Shown here one piece after another: positions 1-8,391 of a DNA stretch of 64,000 nucleotides. The stretch is from an uncultured Caldilineaceae bacterium (GTDB lineage Bacteria; Chloroflexota; Anaerolineae; Caldilineales; Caldilineaceae): positions 2,170,001 to 2,234,000 of the forward strand of contig OX638330.1 in NCBI GenBank assembly GCA_951812725.1. Reading direction: 5' to 3'. The notes beneath the pieces are model-generated. The model saw only the letters and a list, made by a program, of their open reading frames with translations. It did not search any database and was not told the DNA's origin. The position numbers and the translations under genes were made by a program. Numbering within the stretch: position 1 is the stretch's first letter; each line of letters begins with the position of its first letter.

Positions 1-731
1 GCCTTTGACTGAAGTAGCTCGATGAGCGGGTCCATCAGAAGCGCGAAACGGCCAGCGCCTGCGGGACCGCCTTGGCCACCACCACGTTGGAAGCCCCCTT
101 CCGGGACCTCAACGCCCAATTCCTGCAGTCGCTCCGCGCGCTCTTCGGGTGACAGATCCTGCATTTCCTGGCGGAATGCCGCCCGCTCTTCTTCCGACAT
201 ATCGACTAGAGGGCCGCCCTGACCGCCCGGCCTGGCTTGGGCATTCTGGCCATTTTGTCCTGCTTGGCCGCCCTGACCGAACCGGGGCAGCTCGATTCCA
301 TTGGCCTGCGCCCAGTCGTTCATGTCGGCAAAGGTCAGTTGCATGCTGCCGATCGCTTCGAGCTGTGCTTCCGAGAGTGCTCCTTCGATTTGGCGTAATA
401 CTGCCTGCCGCTCGGTCTGATTCTGAATGGCGCCGCTTTGAAGGGCCTGCCAGAGGGGCAGCATGGTTGCGGCCTGAGCGCTATTCACGGCATTATCTGT
501 TTCTTCCAGGCGAAAGATTCCAATGATGAGCTGGTTTGTGGGCGGCAATGCGCCTTCGTAATTGCTTGCCAGTGCAGGGGTTGATGCGGAATCTGTCGCC
601 ACACCTTCCTCTTCTTGCGGCTCGCTGCTCGTTGTATTGGCGTCGTCTGCCGCGGCCTCTCTGTTCCGGTTGCAGGAGGATAGCGCAAGAACAGTTACCA
701 AGATGAGTAGGCCTAAGATTGCTCGGTTCAT
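1..731 (-). CDS. Partial lipoprotein of unknown function (3' end outside window)
   Basis: The reading frame starts at ATG 731, after an AAGGAG-type ribosome site, and runs open to the left edge, so only the first 243 codons are seen. The N-terminus is a lipoprotein signal (hydrophobic stretch ending LALSSC, lipidated Cys near residue 20), so the product should be membrane-anchored on the outer face. A Glu/Ser/Thr-rich linker follows. A helical region of about residues 60-150 ends in a Gly/Gln/Asn-rich linker (FGQGGQAGQNGQ). Next come an EEER-rich helix and another Gly-rich patch. No catalytic motif is visible and I do not recognise the family. Upstream lies a TGTTAACA direct repeat that may be its operator. 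Confidence 0.75.
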   Translation of the reverse strand, partial: MNRAILGLLILVTVLALSSCNRNREAAADDANTTSSEPQEEEGVATDSASTPALASNYEGALPPTNQLIIGIFRLEETDNAVNSAQAATMLPLWQALQSGAIQNQTERQAVLRQIEGALSEAQLEAIGSMQLTFADMNDWAQANGIELPRFGQGGQAGQNGQNAQARPGGQGGPLVDMSEEERAAFRQEMQDLSPEERAERLQELGVEVPEGGFQRGGGQGGPAGAGRFALLMDPLIELLQSK

Positions 732-1388
732 ATCTTAACTCTCCTTATGCAGGAGGTGACGAAGAAAAAGCGGTTCAGATAGCTGCTTCGGAGGTTTTGT
801 CAGCTCTTTGACATAATTGTACATAATATCTGTTAACAGGATGTTAACATGATATTGAGATGCCGCAACATAGGAAGTTTTCTCAGGATCTGAGGTTAGC
901 TACTGCGCGAATCGAGTGGATGCGTCGCCGCGGACGAAAAGGTGGCCCGACCCGCTCGGTCGACTGATTTCCTGGGGAAATACCTAGGGAATTATTGACA
1001 GGCGAAGAAGTGTAATCAAGGTCGCATGGCGGGACAACTTGGGGGTCTTTCTGCCAGCGTTTCCGAGTTCGCGGCATTGCTGATTGTGAGAGCTGGTCAG
1101 GCGCGATTGCCGACGAGGTTCGCCGGCTGTTCCCGTATTGGAAGCCCTCTGACGGGACCAGACATTAAGAGTGGGTAGTTAAGCGTTGAAAGAACAGATA
1201 GGGGAAAATCGTCTTGAAGCGAGGAGTATTCTAGTTGAATTTCTGTATCAGCGGATAGTCCTGCGTAGTTGCGGCAAGGAGGGGAGCAGGTCGATGTCAA
1301 GACCGATTTCGACCTTCGACTTGGCCTTGACAGGGGGATTTTCCGGCTGGATGGTGATCTGAGGAGAGGTGAAAATTCTTTAGTGGGA
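732..1388. other. Intergenic stretch without a convincing gene
   Basis: Apart from the TGTTAACA repeat near 831-849, I see nothing here. Short open frames on both strands have no ribosome site, no recognisable protein features and odd composition. The interval separates the 3' end of the phosphotransferase from the 5' end of the lipoprotein gene, both on the minus strand, so it should hold the lipoprotein promoter. Confidence 0.5.
831..849. promoter_or_regulatory. Candidate operator: TGTTAACA direct repeat, 11-bp period
   Basis: TGTTAACA occurs twice, separated by GGA, giving two half-sites with an 11-bp centre spacing about 100 bp upstream of the lipoprotein start at 731. That spacing is typical of OmpR/PhoB-type response regulator boxes, and such a regulator is encoded at 6284-6988. 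The link between the two is inference only. Each half-site is itself a palindrome. Confidence 0.35.
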
Positions 1389-2654
1389 TCAGCCCAAGCG
1401 CTCGACGACCAGACGCATGGCCTGCGCGGTACGCTCTTTCCAGTCTGAAGAGAGCCGACGAATTGTGTTGGTGGTCAACCTGAAAAGACATATGGCTTCC
1501 CGTAGGTTGAGTTCCTCGGAGTCCCATGGGTAGCGGGCGAGGGCTGCAGCTCGGAGCCTTTGGTGGTAAACAGTGCTGGCGTCGGCCTTGCGGTTTTGTC
1601 GGAAAGTTGATGCCCATTTTAGGTGTGCCAGGAAGTTTCCAATGTCCAACATCGGGTCTCCCGGGCCAGCCTCCTCAAAATCGACGATTGCTACTCGTCC
1701 GTCGGGCAATAGGAGCATCTGATCATCATAGAGGTCATTGTGCGCGGTGGCCGAGGGCCGCCAGGACTTAGCGAATGGGTCCAAAATGCGGATAGCCGCG
1801 CCGAAGAACTGCCAGGCTTCGTCGGCTTCGTTCAACGCATGATTGAAAGTACGCTTTGCCCGTCGATAGGCACCTTGCAGATCGAAGGCGCGGTCGTCTG
1901 ATTGGGATGGGGCAACCCATAGGGGTTCCAGTGCGTTCAGCACTGTCTCCGGGTCGGGAGGCTTCCCCCTGCGCATGAGCCGTCGTACGTTCTTTCCTGG
2001 AATTTCCGACAGCCAGACTACGCCGCCGTCTTGCCAGGCCCCGACTACTCTGGGAACTGCGAATCCAGAGTACGCGACCAACTCTGCAGCGGCGAGCAGA
2101 TTAGGCAGGGCTGAGGGGCGCATTACGCGTACGTAGAGGCGAATCTTGCCAGACCTGTGGCGTAGTACGGCGCGACTTCCCGGTCGGTAGCGAACCATGT
2201 CCACGCGCAGTTTGCGTCGGGGGAACGCGAAAACATGACGGTTGAGCAGCCTTAGCGCGGTGTCGGGGTGTGCGGCTTCTTCAAGTGCTGGAAGGGCTGG
2301 GTCTTGGGGGTAGCGAGAGAATGAGATCGGCCTGCCTGAATCCAGGCGGAACGTGAAGATCTCTGAAGGAATGTACTCTTCGGGGTCCCACTCGGCGATG
2401 TAACTGACAATTGCAGTTCTGCCTGGGTTGTGGCTGAAGTGGCGCACACGTACATGGGCAGGGGAGGTCTCCCAGGCTGGGAGACAGTTACGGCTAGCCT
2501 GCCAGACCCAGTCCCCGTCAAAGAGTTGAGACAACCCGGGCAGTCGAGAGTCTTCGGGAAAGCCGGCCTGCGGATATAGAGGTACGGTTGAGACAGTGGC
2601 GTCCATATCGAAGTTAGCTGCTGACACTGCTGACACTGCTGACGCTGCTGACAT
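1389..2654 (-). CDS. Aminoglycoside-phosphotransferase-like kinase (APH superfamily)
   Basis: The protein has the kinase core of the APH/choline-kinase superfamily. A catalytic-loop motif AHNDLYDDQM lies near residue 305 (HxD-like HND) and a metal-binding DFEEAGPGDPMLD near 325. A likely nucleotide-binding N-lobe spans residues 60-220. Substrates in this family are small hydroxylated molecules (sugars, choline, antibiotics); the one used here cannot be read from sequence. The start is uncertain. The longest frame begins at ATG 2654 inside the tandem-repeat tail of the upstream gene and would add a low-complexity MSAASAVSAVSA leader. The in-frame ATG at 2606, eight bases after the upstream stop, gives a more normal N-terminus. 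It lies just downstream of the repeat protein and may be co-transcribed with it. Confidence 0.8.
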   Translation of the reverse strand: MSAASAVSAVSAANFDMDATVSTVPLYPQAGFPEDSRLPGLSQLFDGDWVWQASRNCLPAWETSPAHVRVRHFSHNPGRTAIVSYIAEWDPEEYIPSEIFTFRLDSGRPISFSRYPQDPALPALEEAAHPDTALRLLNRHVFAFPRRKLRVDMVRYRPGSRAVLRHRSGKIRLYVRVMRPSALPNLLAAAELVAYSGFAVPRVVGAWQDGGVVWLSEIPGKNVRRLMRRGKPPDPETVLNALEPLWVAPSQSDDRAFDLQGAYRRAKRTFNHALNEADEAWQFFGAAIRILDPFAKSWRPSATAHNDLYDDQMLLLPDGRVAIVDFEEAGPGDPMLDIGNFLAHLKWASTFRQNRKADASTVYHQRLRAAALARYPWDSEELNLREAICLFRLTTNTIRRLSSDWKERTAQAMRLVVERLG

Positions 2655-4668
2655 CGCTCACAGTGGGTGTCGGCGTGGGCGTGTCGATGCCGTCGCTACC
2701 GGTGCCATCGTTGTCGGTGGGCGTGGGCGTGTCGATGCCGTCGCTATCGGTGCCGTCGTTGTCGGTGGGCGTGGGCGTGTCGATGCCGTCGCTGTCGGTG
2801 CCGTCGTTGTCGGTGGGCGTGGGCGTGTCGATGCCGTCACTGTCGGTGCCGTCGTTGTCGGTGGGCGTGGGCGTGTCGATGCCGTCACTGTCGGTGCCGT
2901 CGTTGTCGGTGGACGTGGGCGTGTCGATGCCGTCGCTGTCGGTGCCGTCGTTGTCGGTGGGCGTGGGCGTGTCGATGCCATCGCTGTCGGTGCCGTCGTT
3001 GTCGGTCGGCGTGGGCGTGTCAATGCCGTCGCTGTCGGTGCCGTCGTTGTCGGTGGGCGTGGGCGTGTCGATGCCGTCGCTGTCGGTGCCGTCGTTGTCG
3101 GTGGGCGTGGGCGTGTCGATGCCATCGCTGTCGGTGCCGTCATTATCGGTGGGCGTGGGCGTGTCGATGCCATCGCTGTCGGTGCCGTCGTTGTCGGTGG
3201 GCGTGGGCGTGTCGATGCCGTCGCTGTCGGTGCCGTCATTATCGGTGGGCGTGGGCGTGTCGATGCCATCGCTGTCGGTGCCGTCGTTGTCGGTGGGCGT
3301 GGGCGTGGGCGTGTCGATGCCGTCGCTGTCGGTGCCGTCGTTGTCGGTGGGCGTGGGCGTGGGCGTGTCGATGCCGTCGCTGTCGGTGCCGTCGTTGTCG
3401 GTGGGCGTGGGCGTGTCGATGCCGTCGCTGTCGGTGCCGTCGTTGTCGGTGGGCGTGGGCGTGGGCGTGTCGATGCCGTCGCTGTCGGTGCCGTCGTTGT
3501 CGGTGGGCGTGGGCGTGGGCGTGTCGATGCCGTCGCTGTCGGTGCCGTCGTTGTCGGTGGGCGTGGGCGTGTCGATGCCGTCGCTGTCGGTGCCGTCGCT
3601 ATCGGTTCCGTCGTAGTCAGTGTATGGTGTATCTATGCCATCGTTGTCGGTTGGCGTAGGCGTGTGGACCCCGTCGTTATCTGTCGCCGGTGTATCGATT
3701 CCGTCATAGTCCGTTTCGGGCGTGTCGTAATTGTCGTTGTCTGTGAAGGGAGTGACTACATCGTCGTTGAAGTTCGACCTCAATGTAACTGCAATAGTCG
3801 AGTTCGAAGCATGTTCCGACCAAGGGCCACCATTGCCCGAATCGTTTACGCCTCGAACGGTGAAGTAGTAAGTCTCGCCCGCAGTTACGCCCTCATAGGT
3901 GTAGCTGGTACCGGTCAGATTCTCTCCCCCGATCTGCAGCCAACCTACTGTTTGTTCCCAGACCCATAGCTCGTAGCGAACGGCGTCCGAAACAGTGTTC
4001 CAATTTAGAACCACCGCGCTTGCTGAGCTTACGGCGGTAAGGACCGGCGCCTCGGCTGGTACCTGCCCTGACCCGGGTATTGCGGGCAGATTCGCCGACC
4101 AAGAGCTTGCTTCGCCATCGGAATTCCATGCCCGAATTGTGTAGTAGTATTCCGTTCCGGTTACAACTTCGGTGTGCGTGTAGCTAGTTCCTGCCAGGCT
4201 GTTTCCTCCAATTTGCTTCCAGCCTGTGCTGCTTTCCCATACCCAGAGCTCAAAGCGAACAGAGTTGGCTACCGCGTTCCATGTCAACTCCACCGAGTTT
4301 TGGCCGGCATTCGCCCGAAGCGCAGGTACGGCCGGAGTGTCGTCGCCATCGTAATCGGTATAGGGCGTGTTGGCCCCGTCGTCATCGGTGGAAAGAGGCG
4401 TGTCGACGCCGTCATTGTCGGTTGCCGGGGTGTCGATGCCGTCATAGTCGGTCGCCGGAGTGCTATAGCCGTCGCTGTCCGTTGGCGGGGGTGAGTCGTC
4501 GTCGTCATCGCTGCTGTCGTCCTCTTCGACCTCCAGGGTCGCGCGGGAACTCAACGCGATTGGTTCGGTCCTGCCTCCGCTGCCAGAAGCCAGAGCGGTG
4601 CCAATTCCGCGCGAGGCCAGCATCAGTGCCAACACGAAAGTGCCTGCATACCGAAGGAGTTTGTACAT
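2614..4668 (-). CDS. Secreted fibronectin-III protein with acidic DxDxDG tandem-repeat array
   Basis: The chosen start at 4668 follows a perfect AGGAGG and opens a signal peptide (MYKLLRYAGTFVLALMLASR, cleavage near ALASG), giving 684 residues. An acidic Asp-rich stretch follows, with degenerate repeats such as TDYDGIDTPATDNDG. Two fibronectin type III-like domains lie at about 113-195 and 206-297, each with a matching FELWVWE/YELWVWE strand. The rest is about 19 near-identical copies of DNDGTDSDGIDTPTPT (16 or 18 residues). DxDxDG runs of this kind resemble thrombospondin type 3 and dockerin calcium loops, so a Ca-binding, extended surface protein is likely. The tail is a short VSSVSSVSS run. 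There is no LPXTG or C-terminal membrane segment, so the route of surface attachment is not visible. Confidence 0.85.
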   Translation of the reverse strand: MYKLLRYAGTFVLALMLASRGIGTALASGSGGRTEPIALSSRATLEVEEDDSSDDDDDSPPPTDSDGYSTPATDYDGIDTPATDNDGVDTPLSTDDDGANTPYTDYDGDDTPAVPALRANAGQNSVELTWNAVANSVRFELWVWESSTGWKQIGGNSLAGTSYTHTEVVTGTEYYYTIRAWNSDGEASSWSANLPAIPGSGQVPAEAPVLTAVSSASAVVLNWNTVSDAVRYELWVWEQTVGWLQIGGENLTGTSYTYEGVTAGETYYFTVRGVNDSGNGGPWSEHASNSTIAVTLRSNFNDDVVTPFTDNDNYDTPETDYDGIDTPATDNDGVHTPTPTDNDGIDTPYTDYDGTDSDGTDSDGIDTPTPTDNDGTDSDGIDTPTPTPTDNDGTDSDGIDTPTPTPTDNDGTDSDGIDTPTPTDNDGTDSDGIDTPTPTPTDNDGTDSDGIDTPTPTPTDNDGTDSDGIDTPTPTDNDGTDSDGIDTPTPTDNDGTDSDGIDTPTPTDNDGTDSDGIDTPTPTDNDGTDSDGIDTPTPTDNDGTDSDGIDTPTPTDNDGTDSDGIDTPTPTDNDGTDSDGIDTPTSTDNDGTDSDGIDTPTPTDNDGTDSDGIDTPTPTDNDGTDSDGIDTPTPTDNDGTDSDGIDTPTPTDNDGTGSDGIDTPTPTPTVSDVSSVSSVSSVSS
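2664..3620. repeat. Tandem DNA repeat, 48/54-bp units, about 19 copies
   Basis: The minus strand encodes the DxDxDG array. Units are 48 bp (16 codons), with several 54-bp versions that carry one extra Pro-Thr pair. Copies differ by only a few bases (such as ccgtcg/ccatcg), so the array was probably amplified or homogenised recently. The repeat lacks stop codons in several frames on both strands, so long false reading frames appear opposite it. Copy number is likely to vary between strains and may be miscounted by short-read assembly. Confidence 0.95.
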
Positions 4669-4924
4669 CGCGGTCCTCCTAGGCCAGACTCGGCAGTGAC
4701 TCGCTTTGTCTGGATTGGAGCTGCTCGGATAGTTCTTCGCCTTTGGGACGCACATCCGGCAGCATGTGAAACACAGAGTGAAGAACTCTCGTTATCACTA
4801 GGTTCGCCCAGCGGCATTCTTCCGCATAGTGCCAGTCAACTAGGTCTGGCAAGCCGGAGGAACTCTTAGATTTATTTTAGCAACGGTTCATTCAGGAAAT
4901 GTGAAGGAGGTGTTTCGATGTTGT

Positions 4925-6283
4925 TTAAATCGAGGATTTTGGAAGCAGGATGGTAAATCGTGTGCCCTTCCCAGGGGTAGATTGGGCCTGGATCTCGCCG
5001 TCATGCGCTACGACAATCGCTCTTGCAATGGCCAGACCGAGGCCGGACTGAGCCTGCCCGTTGCGATGACGGGAGCTGTCGACTTTATAGAAACGGTCAA
5101 AGATGTAGTCCATCTCCTCGGGAGCAATGCCTGTCCCCGAATCTGTCACGTGGAGGGAAACTGTGCTGTCATGGCACTCTCCACTAAGAACTATTTCACC
5201 CTGCGACGTGAACTGCAATGCATTGGCTACCAGATTGTCGAGGACCTGCGTCATTCGTTCAACATCAACTGCTACGGAGGGCAGCGTGTCAGGCGCATCT
5301 ACGCGTAGCGTGATTCCTTTCTGGCGTGCCGAAACCACATGAGCCAATCCGGTCCGCTCAAGAAGGGCCTTGGGATCTATGATGCGACGGTCGAGGGTCA
5401 ACTCGCCGGCATCCGCCAAAGAAAGGGTACGCAGATCTTCCACGAGATGTTGCAAATGGACCACTTCCAGGTGGAGTAGGTCATACAGCTCCTGCCCGCC
5501 CTGGATGGAGCCGTCGCAGAGGCCTTCGGTATAGCCTCGCAGAATGGTAAGCGGGGTCCGCAAGTCGTGGGCTATGTCTGCAGTCATTTGGCGTCGCAGA
5601 CGACTGGCCTCGGCCAGGTCTTTACTCATTTTGTTGAAGGAGGTCGCCAGTTTTCCGATTTCATCCTGCACGTGCGTTTCGACCTGCTTGCCCAGGTGGC
5701 CGGCGGCCATTTCATCGGTGGCAGTCGTAAGATCTCGTAAGGGGCGTGTGAGCGCACGGGAAAGCATGACGCCCAACGCCAGAGCCAGCAGGGCTGCTAT
5801 CACTGCGGCCAGGACCGTTGCCTGATTTACACTGTAGAGGAAAAAGCTTTCGGGAGAAAAGCCTGGAAGTCCCTCGTCCGGGAAGATGCGATTCCTGAAA
5901 TACGCGGTTCCGACAAGCTCGTTGTCATGAATGACGCTTATTCCTTCACCTAACTCAAGTGAAACGGTATCACGGCCGACTTGATCTGAGATAGGTGAAT
6001 AGACGATTTCCTGGTTGCTGTCGGCAAGGACGACAAGCTGACTCAAAAAGCTCAGAGAAGGCTCACTTTTCAGCCACTGCTCAATCCCTTCCCAGCTGTA
6101 ATTGTGTTCCTCGTAGAATCCAAGCAGCAGCACTGCCACGACCGAATCGCCGCTCTGCTGGGAGACAAAACGATTGAATTCCAGGCGGGTACGCTGACCG
6201 CTGATTACGGCGACAAGCAGCGCGCCTGTAACGCCTACAGCCAGGAACGCCAGTGTCAACTTTACAGCCAGAGAGCGGATCAT
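4925..6283 (-). CDS. Membrane sensor histidine kinase
   Basis: A classical two-component sensor of 452 residues. Transmembrane helices lie at about 7-29 and 152-175 and flank an extracytoplasmic sensor domain. A HAMP linker follows (about 176-228), then a HisKA domain with phospho-accepting His239 in ADIAHDLRTPLT. The HATPase domain shows the N box (NLVANALQF), a G1 box (DSGTGIAPEE) and a G2 box (GLGLAIA). Its ATG directly abuts the stop of the response regulator gene, so the two are translationally coupled. The signal sensed is not evident. The layout resembles BaeS/ResE-type kinases that report on the cell envelope, but that assignment is inference. Confidence 0.95.
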   Translation of the reverse strand: MIRSLAVKLTLAFLAVGVTGALLVAVISGQRTRLEFNRFVSQQSGDSVVAVLLLGFYEEHNYSWEGIEQWLKSEPSLSFLSQLVVLADSNQEIVYSPISDQVGRDTVSLELGEGISVIHDNELVGTAYFRNRIFPDEGLPGFSPESFFLYSVNQATVLAAVIAALLALALGVMLSRALTRPLRDLTTATDEMAAGHLGKQVETHVQDEIGKLATSFNKMSKDLAEASRLRRQMTADIAHDLRTPLTILRGYTEGLCDGSIQGGQELYDLLHLEVVHLQHLVEDLRTLSLADAGELTLDRRIIDPKALLERTGLAHVVSARQKGITLRVDAPDTLPSVAVDVERMTQVLDNLVANALQFTSQGEIVLSGECHDSTVSLHVTDSGTGIAPEEMDYIFDRFYKVDSSRHRNGQAQSGLGLAIARAIVVAHDGEIQAQSTPGKGTRFTILLPKSSI

Positions 6284-6988
6284 TCAGTTCGCCTCCGCGG
6301 CAAAGCGGTAGCCCATGCCATAGACGGTCTGAATATGGCGCGGCTTGCTTGGAACCGGTTCGATCTTTGTGCGCAGGTTGCGAATGTGCACGTCGATGGT
6401 TCTCTCGTAACCTTCGTAGGCATCACCGCTGACCGATTCCAACAGATCCAGGCGGGAGAATGCACGTCCTGGGGAAAGCATAAATGTCTCCAGCAGATCG
6501 AATTCAGAAGGCGTGAGTGCGACTGGATTGCCGTCGACGTTTACTGTACGCCCGGCACGGTCAAGGGTGATTTCTCCTACACGGAGCAATTCAGGTAAGT
6601 GGGACGGTTGCCCTGCTCGCCTAAGCACGGCGCGCACGCGTGCGATCAGCTCCTGTATGCCGAATGGTTTGGTGACATAGTCGTCGGCGCCAAGTTCCAG
6701 ACCGGCGACTTTGTCGCTTTCCTCCATTTTGGCGGTGAGTATTATGATTGGAGAATCTGACTCCTGTTTAAAGAGCCGAAGGAAGTCATAGCCTCCCATC
6801 TGAGGCATCATCAGGTCGAGGAGTACCAGGTCCGGTTTTTCGTAGCGCGCGACGAATAGTGCATCGCTGCCGTTGGCGGCTTCGACGACGCGATAGCCCT
6901 CTCGCTCTAGGTAAAGGCGGACCATTTCCCGCAGTTTGACTTCATCGTCAATTACAAGGATTGTTTGGGGCAAAAGATTTCCTCTCAC
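6284..6988 (-). CDS. OmpR/PhoB-family response regulator
   Basis: The receiver domain fills residues 7-120, with acidic pocket IDDE (14-16), phospho-acceptor Asp58 in LVLLDLMMP and the conserved Lys in TKPFG. The C-terminal part is a winged-helix DNA-binding domain with the usual LTPSEFDLLETF and RTIDVHIRNLRTKIE signatures. It is the first gene of the pair with the histidine kinase, which starts at the next base after this stop. The start used is GTG 6988. A TTG five codons later, with AGAGGA upstream, is an alternative. The TGTTAACA repeats at 831-849 fit the box type bound by this family, but no such box is seen in its own upstream region. Confidence 0.95.
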   Translation of the reverse strand: MRGNLLPQTILVIDDEVKLREMVRLYLEREGYRVVEAANGSDALFVARYEKPDLVLLDLMMPQMGGYDFLRLFKQESDSPIIILTAKMEESDKVAGLELGADDYVTKPFGIQELIARVRAVLRRAGQPSHLPELLRVGEITLDRAGRTVNVDGNPVALTPSEFDLLETFMLSPGRAFSRLDLLESVSGDAYEGYERTIDVHIRNLRTKIEPVPSKPRHIQTVYGMGYRFAAEAN

Positions 6989-7168
6989 TCTTGTTGAGGA
7001 GACACTTTTTTTGGCGCCAACTGCGTAGGCCGCCCGTTCGCTGGCAACCTTGTAAAAGCAGTGTACGGGCTACAGCCCTATTTTCGCACAGAGTTGTTCA
7101 GAAAGTATGAAGGAAAACTGAAGATCTGGCTAAAGGTTTCGAAACCACTCTGCAATTCTAAATTTCTT

Positions 7169-7459
7169 GAAACTACTGAGCCATATACAGTGTCTTTCTT
7201 GACCAGCCCTTTATCCCGGCCGCCATTCTGGCTATCTTATTGCGTATTCGGTTGGCGGCAGCCACGTTGCTAGAGCCGCACGGCTGGAATGAGCACACAA
7301 GGTCGGTGAGCGATGGTTTTGTAGGGGGGCGTTGCGGGGGCGCAGCCCCTGCACAAGGGAGGGCCGAAGGCCCGACCGCCCATATAATAGTAAAGAGTTG
7401 AGAGAGCACCTTTGCTCGCCTCATTCCAGATCGCAGATTAGTTGTGCTTGAGTAGTTTC
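7169..7459 (+). mobile_element. MITE-like element, copy A (type 1)
   Basis: A 291-bp non-coding element with imperfect inverted ends GAAACTACTGAGC and GAAACTACTCAAGC. Inside are the invariant hairpin GCGGGGGCGCAGCCCCTGC (7334-7352) and a second hairpin GGGCCGAAGGCCC (7361-7373), followed by CGACCGCCCATAT. Its arms align along their length with copies B (13944) and C (24492). Flanks ATTTCTT and ATTTATT may be a decayed target duplication. It encodes no transposase, so any movement would need one in trans. It sits between the divergent regulator and DinB-like genes. Confidence 0.75.
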
Positions 7460-7918
7460 ATTTATTTTCCTGGGAGAGGCGAGACAGATGGCAGCGACGA
7501 GCAGCGGCGAGGGGCATGAGAGAGACCTGTCTACGGCCTCGACAACGTCAGGCGCGTAATTCTCACTCCTGTCTGCTCCGCGCGCTGTTCATGTTGGAAC
7601 GCCCGTCGGGGCAAGCACGATCCGGCGGCTCAGGGCTGGCTGTCTCCGCTTTACATGTGAAAGTTGGTAGGCGCCCCCAGGGCGAATGTCCTTCCAGGCA
7701 AGCGGCCCTGCGGCGGATTTTTTTTTGCGCACGACTGGACGCGTAACGCCCACGTGGAGACGCGAGTCTTTGCTCGTCCCCGGCGCGTATGTTGGCGAAA
7801 TTCGGCTGTGGTACAATGCTGGCTGGGCAAGGGAAAGGCACTCGTTCTGGAAGACAATAGAGTTTTGGCCCATCTAAAACCATAGCTAACATCGCGACCA
7901 TGGAAAGGGAGTGAAGAC
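7460..7918. other. Intergenic stretch upstream of the DinB-like gene
   Basis: No convincing gene. Open frames here lack ribosome sites and are largely shadows. A weak extended -10 (TGGTACAAT, ending at 7817) about 100 bp before the DinB-like start is the only promoter-like element I see; no well-spaced -35 accompanies it. A run of nine T residues lies near 7719-7727. Confidence 0.4.
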
Positions 7919-8386
7919 ATGTCACAAGTGGCGATCGGTATGCACCGACACATCCGCTCTTCGATACATTCGGCGGTTGAAGGCCTTTCGGCCAAGCAAC
8001 TGCTGTCAATGCCGCCGGGATTCGACAACAATATTGCCTGGAATCTGGGGCACCTTGTGGTCGTTTTGCCGCGACTAGTTTACCGCCCCAGCGGGCTTCC
8101 TCTGCCTGTCGACGAGGCGATGGTGCCGCTTTACCTGCCAAACACATCGCCGGCGGACTGGGAAACCGAGCCGGATGCCGAGGCGTTACCGACGATGCTG
8201 ATGGCCCAATTGGAGCGACTGGAGGCCGACTACGCGGACGGCCGATTTGGCGAAAACGCGTTTAGCCAGCTCACGACCGGTTCAGGCATAAGTATTTCCG
8301 ACGTTGACGGCGCGCTTGTCTTCAACACCTACCATGAGGCGCAACACTTTGGCTTCGTTCAGGCACTGGTCAACATTGTAGGGTAA
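7919..8386 (+). CDS. DinB/YfiT-like metalloenzyme-fold protein
   Basis: A 155-residue protein of the DinB superfamily four-helix bundle. The motifs NIAWNLGHL (near residue 40) and [11 protein letters not shown] (near 140) supply the conserved His residues that bind a divalent metal. Family members include small-thiol-dependent transferases and many proteins of unknown role, so the reaction here is not known. ATG 7919 is preceded by AGGGAG. The thiolase starts only five bases after this stop, so the two are likely one transcript. Whether the DinB-like protein takes part in the thiolase/CoA-transferase pathway is an open question. Confidence 0.85.
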   Translation: MSQVAIGMHRHIRSSIHSAVEGLSAKQLLSMPPGFDNNIAWNLGHLVVVLPRLVYRPSGLPLPVDEAMVPLYLPNTSPADWETEPDAEALPTMLMAQLERLEADYADGRFGENAFSQLTTGSGISISDVDGALVFNTYHEAQHFGFVQALVNIVG

Positions 8387-8391
8387 TTCGA

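Noticed and set aside
2664..3620. CRISPR-like array from regularly spaced repeats
   Set aside because: Units are contiguous 48/54-bp repeats with no unique spacers and no cas genes; they encode protein repeats.
2596..3969. Long plus-strand reading frame of 457 codons opposite the tandem array, and two similar frames in the other plus-strand phases
   Set aside because: They exist because the repeat unit lacks stop codons in several frames. They have no ribosome site or domain, while the minus-strand frame has a signal peptide, a perfect AGGAGG and FN3 domains.
7563..8147. Minus-strand frame of 194 codons overlapping the DinB-like gene
   Set aside because: Biased composition without domain features; the plus-strand DinB-like gene with AGGGAG ribosome site explains the region.
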